A stretch of 64,000 nt of DNA. Origin: Closterium sp. Naga37s-1 (taxonomy: Eukaryota > Streptophyta > Zygnematophyceae > Desmidiales > Closteriaceae). Each line of letters begins with the position of its first letter. Position 1 is the first letter of the stretch. Location: assembly GCA_947471745.1 (NCBI GenBank), contig CANJKZ010000820.1, positions 999,501-1,063,500 on the forward strand, in the 5' to 3' direction. This document shows positions 1-10,416 of this stretch, piece after piece. The position numbers and the translations under genes were made by a program. The notes under the pieces are model-generated. The model was not told the DNA's origin and did no database searches. It saw nothing but the letters and a program-made list of their open reading frames with translations.

Positions 1-721
1 CAGCAGCAGCTGCTTCATTTCTTCAGAAACCTCCTTCCACCTGGGCGACAGGAACGCCACCTGCTGCTGCTGCTGCGCTGCTCACTGAATCACCTCCCCA
101 GTGGACGCCCAAAAGATCCTAGAGGGCACAGAGAAACCACCTCAGACGCAACGATGCACATACCTAGAGCCTCGGCGGCTGTGAGCCGGTCGGAAGGATT
201 CTTCTCGAGCAGCATCAGCAGCAGCTGCTTCATTTCATCGGAAACCTCCTTCCACCGGGGCGACAGGAACGCCACCTGCTGCTGCTGCACTGCCCGCCGA
301 ATCCCGCCGCCCGTGGCCGCCCAGAAGGGCGGGACCCCGCAGAGGAGGAGGAAGAGCAGGACCCCGAGGGACCAGAGGTCGGCCTGTGTGCCGTACATTC
401 CCGCGTGCACCTCCGGTGCCGCGAACAAGGGCAGGGTCACTGGGTCTGAAAAGGGGACTCCTGAGAAGGGAGGGAGGGGAAAAGGGGAAGCGGGAAGGGG
501 AGCGGGAAGGGGAGGCAGAGGAGAAGGCGGAGGGGACGGGTAAGGAGGGGGAGACGAGGAGAGCAGTGTGCGTGGGATGGTTGAAGGGCACCCAGCAGAG
601 CCGAGGAGGAGGAAGAGGGGGACCCCGAGCGACCAGAGGTCGGCCTGTGTGCCGTACATCCCCGCGTGCACTTCGGGTGCTGCAAACAAGGGCGGTGTTA
701 CTGGGTCTGAGAACGGCACTC
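1..721 (-). repeat. Three partial or full copies of pseudokinase exon 4
   Basis: The complete exon 4 is 460-164. A head copy with its own acceptor (...cccag then GAGTGCC) starts at 721 and runs to about 588. A tail copy covering the segment after the CGVPPFW loop lies at about 110-3. Head-copy and full-exon acceptors are 261 bp apart, a multiple of three. The head copy diverges downstream of the DLWSLGV codons. These are local tandem duplications of exon borders, not separate genes. Confidence 0.75.
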
Positions 722-3700
722 CTGGGGACGGGAGGAGGAGAAACGGAGGGGGAGGGGGAGGGGACGGGGAGAGCAGTGTGCATGGGATGGTTGCAGGGAA
801 CCCAGCAGAGGAGGGATTGGGCTAGTGGGAGAGAGATGGAAAGGGAGCACGGGGCGTGAGGTTGAGGGTGAGTGTGTGAGTCTCATTGTCAGGTGACTGG
901 CAGATCAACCACTGGTCCAAGCGGGACCAACCTGGGTTGCCAGGCTAACACAGCGAAACCCAACCTAACACAGCCAGCCATCTCCCAAACTACAGGCTGG
1001 CGCTACAGGGTGGCGCTACAGGCTGGCACTACAGGGTGGCGCTACAGGCTGGCGCTACAGACTACAGACTGGCACTACAGGGTGGTGCTACAGACTGGCA
1101 CTACAGACTGGCACTACAGGCTGGCGCTACAGGCTGGCGCTACAGACTGGCGCTACAGGGTGGCGCAGGCAAGCAGAACATACCTGGGGTGACAAACGCT
1201 GCCCACTCGAATCCACTCAGCCGGGCATCCCCCAGCGGGCTGTCATCAGTGGGAAACACGACAGCATGGGGCGTGAGGTTGCGGTGGGCCACGCCCTGAG
1301 AGTGGCAGTGGTGCAGCGCGTGCAGCAGCGCGAGGCAGAGCGGTGCTGCGTGGTGCTGAGGGATGGGGCCGTGCTGGCGCATGCGGTCGTGCAGAGAGAG
1401 GCGCGCCATGGGATCCAGTATGAGATGCACGGACTGGGAGGTGGAGGAGGGGGGAGAGGAGAGGGGGGAGAGGGGGGAGAGATTAGGCAGGGGAATGCAA
1501 GGAACTGCCACCCGCTGCCCTCAGTAGTGGTGGCGCATGCGGTCGTGCAGAGAGAGGCGCGCCATGGGGTCCAGAATGAGATGCACGGACTGGGAGGTGG
1601 AGGAGGGGGGAGAGGAGAGGGGGGAGAGGGGGGAGAGATTAGGCAGGGGAATGCAAGGAACTGCCACCCGCTGCCCTCAGTAGTGGTGGCGCATGCGGTC
1701 GTGCAGAGAGAGGCGCGCCATGGGGTCCAGAATGAGATGCACGGACTGGGAGGTGGAGGAGGGGGGAGAGGAGAGGGGGGAGAGGGGGGAGAGATTAGGC
1801 AGGGGAATGCAAGGAACTGCCACCCGCTGCCCTCAGTAGTGGTGGCGCATGCGGTCGTGCAGAGAGAGGCGCGCCATGGGATCCAGTATGAGATGCACGG
1901 ACTGGGAGGGGGAATGGGGGTGGGCCGGGAAACAAACATTGGGAGGAATTAGATAGGGTTATGCGAGGAACTACAGGCATTTGCCACCCACAGTGGTGCT
2001 GGCGCATGCGGCTGTGCAGAGAGAGGCGCGACATGGGTTCCAGTATGAGATGCACGGACTGGGAGGGTAAGAGGAGGAGAAGGATAGTGGGGTGGGGATG
2101 GGAGGACGGTGAAGAAGAAGAAGAAGAAGAAAAGGAATTTATGCGTGTCAGAGTTATGGCAATGGTGGTGGCGCATGCGGTCATGTAGAGAGAGACGCGC
2201 TATGGGGTTTAGAGTCAGATGCACGGACTGGGACGGGGGGGGGGGGGGAGGGAGGAAGAGTTGAGGAGCACCCTTTAGCATGCCGAGCATGTAAGGGCAA
2301 TGATTTGGACATGCGGCTGCAGCACCTCCAGTTAAGCGACCCCAAGCATATGATGATGCACTTTTGAGAATTCTCAAAAGAAACATCGGCAACAAGGCGC
2401 CCCATGGGGTAGGGCCCACCACGGAAACACGCTCACCGTGAGGCTCTCGAACTTGTCTCTGAGCCCAACGATGTGAGCATGCGGCTGCAGCACCTCCATC
2501 ACTGCCACCTCCACCCCGATGGCCTCCGCCTGCTGCTGCGACTGGGAGGAGGGTGGAAGATGAGCGAGAGGGAGAGAGAAAGAGTCAAAAGTGGACCTTC
2601 TATAGTCTCCTCGGCTGCAGCACCTCCAACACTGCCACCTTCACCCCGACCCGATGGCCTCCGCCTGCTGCTGCGAATCGAGAAGGGGGGGAAGGGTGGG
2701 TGAAACAGATGGCATGTGAGCAGCCTGACCAAATGCCATTGTGGGAATGCCAGATTGTTTTAACCCACCATTGTGCCTGCCTGACACTCCCACCCACCTG
2801 CTCGTCCACTCACCCGAATGCTCTGCTAGGAGATGGTGCGGCAGGTAAGAGGAGTGCCACACACACGGTGCACGCATCGCCTCAGCAGCGCATCTTGAGG
2901 GGGGTCGTAGTCGAGCCAGTCGTCCGCAGTCAACCACTCACCCACCCACCTGGTTACTCACGCCTTACCCGAATGCTCTGCTTGGAAATCGTGCGGCACA
3001 TGAGCTGAGTGCCAGACGCCCGGTGCACGCATCGCCTCAGCAGCGCATCTCCAGGGGGGTCGTAGTCAAGCCAGTCGTCCGCAGTCAACGCATACTGCTT
3101 GCCCACTGCCCTCATGGGCCGCCGTAACACATTAAACACCCTCCCAATGAACACCCTCCCCTCCTCTTTCTTCCTCCGCCCCCCTTCCCTGCTGCCCCTA
3201 CCTGCCTCCTCGTACACACACCCCTCCTCACATCCCTCTTCCTCATCCTCCTCCACCTCCTCCCCCTCCCCATCCTCTTCCCCCTCCTCCTCTTCCTCCT
3301 CCTCCCGACAATGCCTGCACCTATACGCTCCTCTGCTTCTCCTCTCACTCCCACCTCTCCCCACCACCCCTCGCGGCGTCTCCACTCTCCCACTCACCGA
3401 CCCTCGCCTACCCAACGGAGACCTCAATTCAGAGTAAAATCTCACTCCCTTCTTCCCCTTCCCGCGCCTCTCCCTCCCCCTTCCCCTTCCCACCTCTACC
3501 CCCCCCTCTCTCCCACCCCGTACCCACCGCCTCGCACCCTCTCCAACCCCTCCGCCCGCTCCTTTTCCCAAGCTGCTGTTCAGTAAGCTGCTCTGAGCGC
3601 TATCCATGCCCTGTTCGCTGCCCACACCCCGCCCACTGCCCATGCCCTGCAGCGATCCCACACTCCGGTTACTGGGGTTTTCCTCATCTGAGAACGACTG

Positions 3701-6700
3701 CAGGCTCGCAATCTCCAGGTTGAGACGCGGAAAGCCGCCCCAACCGGGATGAGTTCCAGATGCGCCTGCTCCAGATAGGCCCTCCCCCTCTCCTGCAGCT
3801 GAAGCGGCCCCACCTGTTCCTCCCCCTGTCGCTCTACCCATGCCCCCCTGGGCTCCTCCCCCTGCTCCTCCCCCTGCCCCTCCCCCTGCCCCCCCCCCTG
3901 CTCCTCCCCCTGCTGCTGCTGCCGCTGCTGCTACTGCTCTACCGCCGCTGCCTCTGCGGAGGAAGCTTCCTTCCGCGTCCCTACCCCCTCCACCTCCCCT
4001 CCCCCCTTCTGCCGCCTCTGCTACAGCCGAGATGCTCTGTGGCGACCCTGCCAGAGCCCACTCCACCACACTGCCTGAGTCACTCTCCTCCTCCTCCCCT
4101 CCCCCGTCTTCTTCCCCTCCCCCTTCCCCCGCCCTTTCCCCGTCCCTTCCCCCCATGCCTCCGCAACTCCCCCCTATCTCCGCCACTGATTGCTGCCGCC
4201 CAAATGAAATCTCCCCAACATCTGCCCCGCCATCTTCACCCCCCTCTTCCCAACCACCCCCATGCATTGTTCCACCCTCTCCGCCCCCTCTCCTCCCTCC
4301 CATGCCCCTCTCTACCTGTCCATCCGCCCATCCCTCCCCCACACCCCCTCTTCCCCCCTCCTCCCCCTCCCCAGACTCCACCTCCCCTGGTTGAGCACAC
4401 TCGTTATCGCTAACCGCTCGCCTGTGTTTCTGCCTCCCGTTCCCACTCCCTCCCAGCGCCTGCCCCCGGAGTTTCCGCTGCCCGTTAACCTGCCCGTGGT
4501 CCGAGTCCCCGTCCGTGCCATCTCGTGCCACGTCAGCGCCAGCAGCAGTAGAGTAGCTCTCAAAGCTGCTGCTGTAATCCACACCATCCCCCACGGATCC
4601 AGAGCTCTGCCTTGATAGCCTCTTCCCTGAACTTAGGGCGTATTCACTCTTCCCTCTCCTGTGCGATGTCCCTGTGCCCCCTCCCCCGGCCATACTCCCC
4701 CCCCCTGCCCCTGCTCCCGCCAACCGCGGAAACTGCGGCTGTGGCAGTGGCTGTAAGGGTGGCTGACGCATCAGCTGCTGCTGCTGCTGCGACGGCTGCT
4801 GCGGTGATTGTGACTGTGCCTGTTGTGATAACAACGGAGGGCTGCCAGAGGACTGCTTTATAGGGAAACTGGCACTGTGGCTGCCACCTGTACTGCTGCC
4901 TCGTCCGGGCCCTGATCCTCCGCCGCTGCTGCTGCTGCCACTGCTGCTGCTGATGAAACCGCTGCTGCCACCACTGCTGCCACCACCACCGCTGTTGCCG
5001 TTTCCCATGCTGGCGCTGCTGTTACTGCTGCCTTTCCAGCTAGCCACTCCCGACGCGCCACCTGTCGAGAGGCTTCGGCGTGAGGGGGAGGAATGGCGAA
5101 GGGGACTACCAGACGACGCTACAAGAATAGACCCGGCTCCTCTCGTTGGCGAAACCCCTCTTGGCTTCTCAAACCCTACCGGAACACTGTTTCCTGCTCC
5201 TGCTGCTGCTGCTCCCCCAAACCCCCCCACAACGCCTCCGCCCATCCCTCCGCCAGTCCAGCTGCTCGCAGCGCTATGCCCACCCATACCCAGCCCGGCG
5301 CCCCCGTCCAAGAGATGGTGGGGGGAGACGAGCGGGGGAGGCGCAAGGTTGCTTCCGCCTATGGTCCCCACGCCGCGGCTGGGGCTGCTGCTAGGGCTCC
5401 GACGACTAGGAGACGATTTCCTTCCGCTGTCACTAGAGGAACGGGGGAATTGCCTATATGCTGGGTGGTGCACGGGGTGGTGGGGGGGCTGGCTTATTGC
5501 TGACGCAGCACCACCAGAAGCGGCAGCAGCAGCAGGGGCAGTGGGCGCTGTTGTGCTGCTGCTGCCATCGAAACCCCCACCAGCAGCACCACCGCTACTC
5601 GGTTGCCCGTGGAAACTATTACTTCCATGCAGCCGAATCCCTCCATGCATCCTACCTCCGCCGTGCACACTCCCGTCCGCGTTCCCACCATCTCCACCGC
5701 ACTCTACCACCAAAACATCCGCTCCACCCCTTTCCGCCCTCTGCTGCCTCCCCGTCGTTACAACCCTACGTAACTCCACCCCCCCGCCAATTTCGGCCGG
5801 TCCTCTCCTCTCCTCCGGACCCATTCCCATACCGGGCGAATCTGGGCCGCTAGCGTTTCCGTCTGTTGACAGAAACTGGTCCAGAATCAGGTTGTACGAG
5901 TCGCGCCGGCCCAGCTCCGACCCCAGGGCAGCGGGGCCGTCCATGCGCCCTGGCGCGGCGGACGCGAACGCGCGGAGCTGCCTTCCGCCTCCGCCGCCTC
6001 CGCGCGCGGAGTCTTGCAGTCCCGTGGCGGTGCCTTTATGCGTGGGCAACGCTGCGGGGACGGACGAGTTGCGCGGAGGCATCATCATAGATCGCCCTGC
6101 CCCGGATACCACCTTCCCCTGAATGGAAAACGGCGACGCACCAGCTCCACCTCTCGGCATTCCCGAGGCTCCGCCGCCTCCGCGCGGGACTGCGCTCCCA
6201 GCCGCCCTTCCTCCCCCTCCCCCGCCCCCTCCGCTGTTGCTCCGCCCGAAGCCCGTTCCGCCGCTTGGCGGTCCGCTGCTGTCCCCGCCGCTGCCGTCTT
6301 TAAGCGCTTCTTCCCACTCCTGCACGGTGAACCCGGCGTGATGCTGCTTCTGCGCGAACAGACTCGCGGGGTCGTGCGAGGAACTACGGGGAACGCCAAT
6401 CTGTCGGTATATCGGCAGGTACGACCCTGTTCCAGGCCTGTTTCCCGCACCTGATCGCTCGGCTCGGCGGCGTGGATTCCCAACCGGCCCATCCGGACCT
6501 GACGGCCTGCTTGGGGAGGATCCCGAGCCTGCGTTATTAGGGTCGTCGTCATCCTCCCCGCATAGCGTATCTGCGTCTAAGGTTCGGGACCGGATCAAAC
6601 TCGAAGGTTTGGAAACAAAACCAGATGCTTCGCCGTCCGAAGCTGCTCGCCGAGACGCCTTGCCAAGTTCGGCAGTTTCCCACTCGTTTCCAAAAGCCGC

Positions 6701-7174
6701 GTCTGCGCCTCCGTATGGATCATAAAACCGCGCTTCGTCAGAACCAGCCGCACCGCCAGAGCTTCCTAACACGCCGGAGGTAATCCCTACCGCTCCGCTA
6801 CTCCGCCCCCCTTTCCCCCCGCCAAAGGCGGCGATTCCAATTCCGCCAACGGACCGCGAAGATCGCGGAATAGCTGGACTGCGCTGGCCCGAGCCGCCGG
6901 CCCCCCCGCTTCTCCCAGAACCGTCGATTCCTGGGTTCATCATGGATCGTACGGACGACATGCCATCTGGCAGACTGTCCGGCGACTGGTAGTATCTCGG
7001 CTCGCTATCCTCTTCTGGTAGTGGTAGTTGCTGCTGCTGCTGCGGCTGCTGCAGGATTCTAGAGTGCAGCATCAGCACGGACGGCGGTTGCACCGTGATT
7101 CGCGGCTCCGACTTACACACGCGGTTGAGCACTCTGGACGGGCTAATGTCATCGTCAGTGTAAGTGTGAGTCAT
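1..7174 (-). CDS. CDPK-related pseudokinase with ~1350-residue disordered N-terminus (3' end outside window)
   Basis: Four exons fit by phase: 7174-2969, 2541-2437, 1433-1184 and 460-164, with further exon(s) beyond the left edge. Exon 1 encodes about 1,350 residues rich in Ser, Gly and acidic runs with no recognised domain, then the start of a kinase fold. The fold resembles calcium-dependent/CDPK-related kinases (CAMK group): an alpha-C segment with its Glu kept (about residue 1413), an APE motif, DLWSLG in helix F and a CGVPPFW loop. Catalytic signatures are replaced: no Gly-rich loop is visible, the VAIK-type Lys is Arg in CRTISK (about R1394), HRDxKPEN reads HRNLTPHA (about 1487-1494), and DFG reads GFE (about 1511-1513). 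It should therefore be catalytically dead, probably a scaffold or allosteric partner; that role is inference. Exon 2 is 105 nt and the exon ends share phases 0, 0, 1, 1 with the active kinase at 47821-51315, so the two are paralogues. The start ATG at 7174 lies inside a tandem repeat. Sure of the family and lost motifs; less sure of the N-terminal extent. Confidence 0.8.
989..1166. repeat. 13-bp intronic minisatellite
   Basis: About 13 units of a 13-bp motif alternating between ctacaggctggcg and ctacagggtggcg, in the intron between pseudokinase exons 3 and 4. The units differ by one or two bases. No coding or splice function is visible. Confidence 0.85.
1376..2242 (-). repeat. Six-copy tandem array of an exon head with splice acceptor
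   Basis: Read on the minus strand, the acceptor cccag|TCC followed by the first ~65 nt of pseudokinase exon 3 occurs at 2227, 2058, 1901, 1745, 1589 and 1433, spaced 169, 157, 156, 156 and 156 bp. Only the last copy (1433) continues into the full exon encoding the HRN and GFE region. The middle copies run into a stop codon about 22 codons after the acceptor. The 156-bp unit is a multiple of three, which explains a long spurious open frame on the plus strand here. Confidence 0.85.
2606..2927 (-). repeat. Decayed duplicate of exon 1 tail and exon 2 of the pseudokinase gene
   Basis: The last ~90 nt of exon 1 (real donor at 2968) recur at about 2927-2836, again followed by a donor-like CGG|gtgag but carrying an in-frame TAG. 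A degenerate copy of most of exon 2 follows at about 2685-2606, upstream of the real exon 2 (2541-2437). The order is exon 1, tail copy, exon 2 copy, exon 2, as expected from a tandem duplication across the intron. Confidence 0.7.
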
Positions 7175-7480
7175 TGTAGACTGTCTGCAACGGGTAGTCT
7201 AATGTCATCGTCAGTGTAAGGTGTGAGTCATTGTACAGTGTCCGTATCAGTAATTAAGAAGGCCGCACCCGTCGGTCTACTGTAATCGTCAGCGTAAGGT
7301 TGGGTCATTTGCGAAGTGTCTTGATTTTAACCACTAGAAGCCCGCGTCGGATCGACTAATGTCATCGTTAGTGTAAGCGTGAATCGTTGTCCAGTATCCG
7401 TGTTACATGTTGAAAAGCCCGCAGCGGTCATCTGATGTCTTCGTTTCACTCGCAACGGTCATCTGATGTCTTCGTTTCAC
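7141..7480 (-). promoter_or_regulatory. Tandem repeat containing the start codon, creating upstream ORFs
   Basis: A ~55-80 bp unit with core atgactcacacttacactgac (minus strand) occurs about four times. The proximal copy supplies the chosen start ATG at 7174. The next copy has an ATG at 7231 giving a six-residue upstream ORF (7231-7211). A third has an ATG at 7308 opening a 26-residue ORF whose TGA (7230-7228) overlaps that next ATG as ATGA. Whether these lie in the transcript is unknown. Confidence 0.6.
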
Positions 7481-8973
7481 TCTCGCTGGTATACACAAGG
7501 TGCGTACCCCGGTGCAGGGGCCCCGACTCGCACTACGATGCGGTCAAAACTTTCTGAAACGAAAAAAATCAGGCTTTGCTCCAAGCCTAGCGTGTTCTTT
7601 CGGGAACTGCGGGGACGCTGGCGACTTGGCGACTTTGAACGAAATCGATTTCTTCCCTCGAATCTAAGCAATGAATTCTCGACGCGCGCTGCTGGCCCAG
7701 TACAGCATCTGCGAGTAAATAATATTATATCAACAGTCTGCTGACATCTCCCCTAGTCTCGTTAATTCGTACACTATTCTCGCCCCGCACAACCCAAAAA
7801 AACCTCGAGTTAATCGGACAATAACGTCAATCAGATGCTTTACTATCACTGCTCTAACACTGGTGAGCGCAGGTCATAAATACGCCTGCGAATATTTTAT
7901 AGTTGAGCCATAAGTGGTGGAGAAGAATGCTAAGACCTCTGTCAAGCATGAGTACCTTCTGGCGAGTCCCACTCCACGTGGGGTGGTTGAGATGAATCAT
8001 GAGAGATCACTGACCTGCACGGGAATAGCATCGCCTGGCTAACTTCAGCCGGTGTCAAGTACGGTGAGGTACATTTTACAGAGTTCAGACACGGTTTGCT
8101 GGTGCTGCTGACTGTAATAACCAGTCAACAACCTTCTGCCCGATTTGAAGAAAACGCTGCTGTTTTCGGCACGAAGAAATGCACCACACTGGCCTGGCAG
8201 TGTGCGTCTGCGGAAACAGTGCGCGGTCCACTCGAAAGAACCCCGAACGAAGGGCGGCTTCGAGCAGCCCAAGGGCCACGGACAAGATCAAAGGTTCAAG
8301 GGCAAACATCGCGGCAGAAGGGGGTTCGGGGGGTGGGGGAGAGGGGGGGAGAGGGGGCGGGGTACAGTAGTTAGAGGCGGAAGTGTGGAAAAGCCCGAAG
8401 CCATACCGAACAAAAACGCGTCGTCATACCTGCGCCGAAGCTCAGGCCAAGGTTTACCGCCAGGTGCGGATGTTTGACATTCACGGTTCGTTTGTACTTT
8501 CTTCTTGAATGGTCGTTCGGCTCGGCAGCACTAGAGGACAGAGTCGTACGCAGTGCCTGTCTGCCACCAGGCAGGACCCTGCAAAAACGACAGGTTACCA
8601 GAAACGGGTCAGATATTTATTTTCCAGATGATTTCAGGGCTCACTTGCTTACGAACCCGTACCCAGGGCTCATGCTCTTGTCCTGGGCTCAAATCATCAA
8701 GCCTCCACTTAGCGTAAGTAGACACGTGTGGTTGGACATTGATGAGAGCAGCCTGTAAAACCTTCCTCTGAAAGACAGGCCGAACTCTCTTCCCACATTT
8801 AATCCTCCTGCTTAGCTGAATAATTTTCACGCCGCCCAGCATTCGTCGATGCTGCGCACCCCCAACCCAACCCCAACCTGAAAAGTACAATCATGAAATG
8901 CCAGGGCGACCGAAAACGAAAGCAGATCCATCTCCCAGTGCGACTGCTGCCATGCCCCCCAGTCACCTCCTCG
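7481..8973. other. Intergenic, no supported gene
   Basis: Short open frames only, with no recognisable domain or splice-consistent exon chain. One minus-strand frame (8309-8085) reads like protein but has no acceptor or family resemblance I could recognise. Confidence 0.5.
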
Positions 8974-8982
8974 CTCTTGTGG

Positions 8983-9797
8983 GGGAAATTATACGGGCAG
9001 TCACAATTATGCCCGTTTTATCACGTTTAGTCACAGGGGAATCACAAACAGTCACAGTACAGTAGATTGCTATCGCGGGTGATCACAGTGCTATCACGGA
9101 TGGTCACACCTCGCCCCGAAAATCTATCACGTTTGGTCACTCATTGAAACGGTCATTATAAGTTGAAACTACACAACTCACTGTAGGGATTCAAGGACAG
9201 TTATCTCGCGCGCGACGTTTTGTCCGTAGTGTTACGAAATTGTTTCGCGCACCCTCTCGGTAACTCGTTAAAATCATTTGAGATTTCTTGTTACTATTCG
9301 ATTGTCCACTGTTCGATGGATGATAATGACCCTAAAATATCACTTTAGATGGGTGAAACTCGTAGGGTTGCATTTTTTGTTCCCAATACTAGAAAAAAAC
9401 TAAAACCCATTCGGATGGGATTTAATTCGGGATGCATCAACCCTAAACACCTTGTCGCATGGTGTTTAGGGTTGATGCCTCCCAATGGACGTGCCATCCT
9501 TTAGGGGTTTATTTTTTCTTCATTCCCCTTAATGTCGGGCTAGAATTTTGCGCGAGGTAACAAGCAATGAAGGTTGGGATTCCCCAAAATTTCTACAGTT
9601 AATTTTGTGGTTTCAAATTAATTATCCTCGTTTCATCGAGTGACCAAACGTGATAGCTTTCTCGGGCGAGGTATGACCATCCATGATAGCACTGTGATCA
9701 CTCGCGATAGCAATCTACTGTACTGTGACTGTTCGTGATTCCCATGTGACCAGTCATGATAAAATGGGCATAATTGTGACTACTCGTATAATTTCCC
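8983..9797. mobile_element. Non-autonomous Mutator-like element (MULE-type MITE), intact ends
   Basis: An 815-bp element with terminal inverted repeats of about 169 bp (8983-9151 and 9629-9797), starting GGGAAATTATACG and ending with its complement. It is flanked by a perfect 9-bp target duplication CTCTTGTGG at 8974-8982 and 9798-9806. Long TIRs with a 9-bp duplication are the hallmark of Mutator-like elements. The arms carry repeated TATCACG..TGGTCAC-type motifs, possible transposase sites. The ~480-bp AT-rich core has no coding potential, so mobility would need a transposase in trans. Arm similarity is high, suggesting a fairly recent insertion. Confidence 0.9.
9434..9478. repeat. Perfect 18-bp hairpin in the MULE core
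   Basis: GCATCAACCCTAAACACC at 9434-9451 is the exact reverse complement of 9461-9478, with a 9-nt loop, making a strong internal fold-back. Confidence 0.85.
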
Positions 9798-9806
9798 CTC
9801 TTGTGG

Positions 9807-10416
9807 AGTGGAGTGGGTCATCAAACAACAGCAAGAGGCTGCAGCAGTGACCCAATGAGGGTCCCCCCTCCACCAATAGAGAAGCATTGACGATAATCTT
9901 CGGAATCCTGCTCTGATTTGCCCCCAAACCGACCACCACCACCGCCATGCTCCCGCTGAGGAGGAGGACGACCACCTGACGTGATGCATGCAAATTGCGA
10001 ATTGTCAAATGGTTTTTCCTTTTTGGTTCGTTGGTGCTTGTGGTTTACGCTCTGGCGAATTGTCGAACGGCAGGGTGAGTTATCTGCACTTCTCGCTGCC
10101 CAGTTATTTACTCTCAATGGGTGAACGATGGTTTGAAGGGATTTTTTTACACTACTAGCTTTGTTTTACACTAGCATGAGGGATTCAGCAGTAGATGAGG
10201 GAGAATGATGATTCCTTTCCTTCTACCAACTGACCAACCCCAATTGCAGAATGAACACATGGACTAATATACTCAACATAATGATTTCCTTTCCTTCTAC
10301 CAACTGACCAACCCCAATTGCAAAATCCTCCCACCCCTGCACTCATGACTGACCGTACATCACAACAATCTCCACAATCTCCACACCTCCAAAGGAATGA
10401 AACTCAGGCAGTAGCC
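9807..10416. other. Spacer with a ~73-bp tandem duplication
   Basis: No gene seen. A segment around 10206-10250 (tcctttccttctaccaactg...) is repeated at about 10279-10325, near the 3' end of the next minus-strand gene, so it may lie in its 3' untranslated region. Confidence 0.6.

Noticed and set aside
1266-1952. 228-residue plus-strand open frame with perfect internal repeats
   Set aside because: It is the antisense of the 156-bp exon-head array; the period is a multiple of three, which keeps the frame open by construction.
3760-6122. Long plus-strand Pro/Leu/Ser-rich frames
   Set aside because: They are the complement of the Gly/Ser-rich exon 1 of the pseudokinase, with no splice context or domain of their own.
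8085-8309. Possible small minus-strand exon (MFALEPLILSV...)
   Set aside because: Protein-like in places, but no acceptor or partner exon and no recognised family.
9434-9478. CCCTAAAC motif as interstitial telomere repeat
   Set aside because: Only one CCCTAAA per hairpin arm, not a tandem run; it belongs to the MULE core hairpin.
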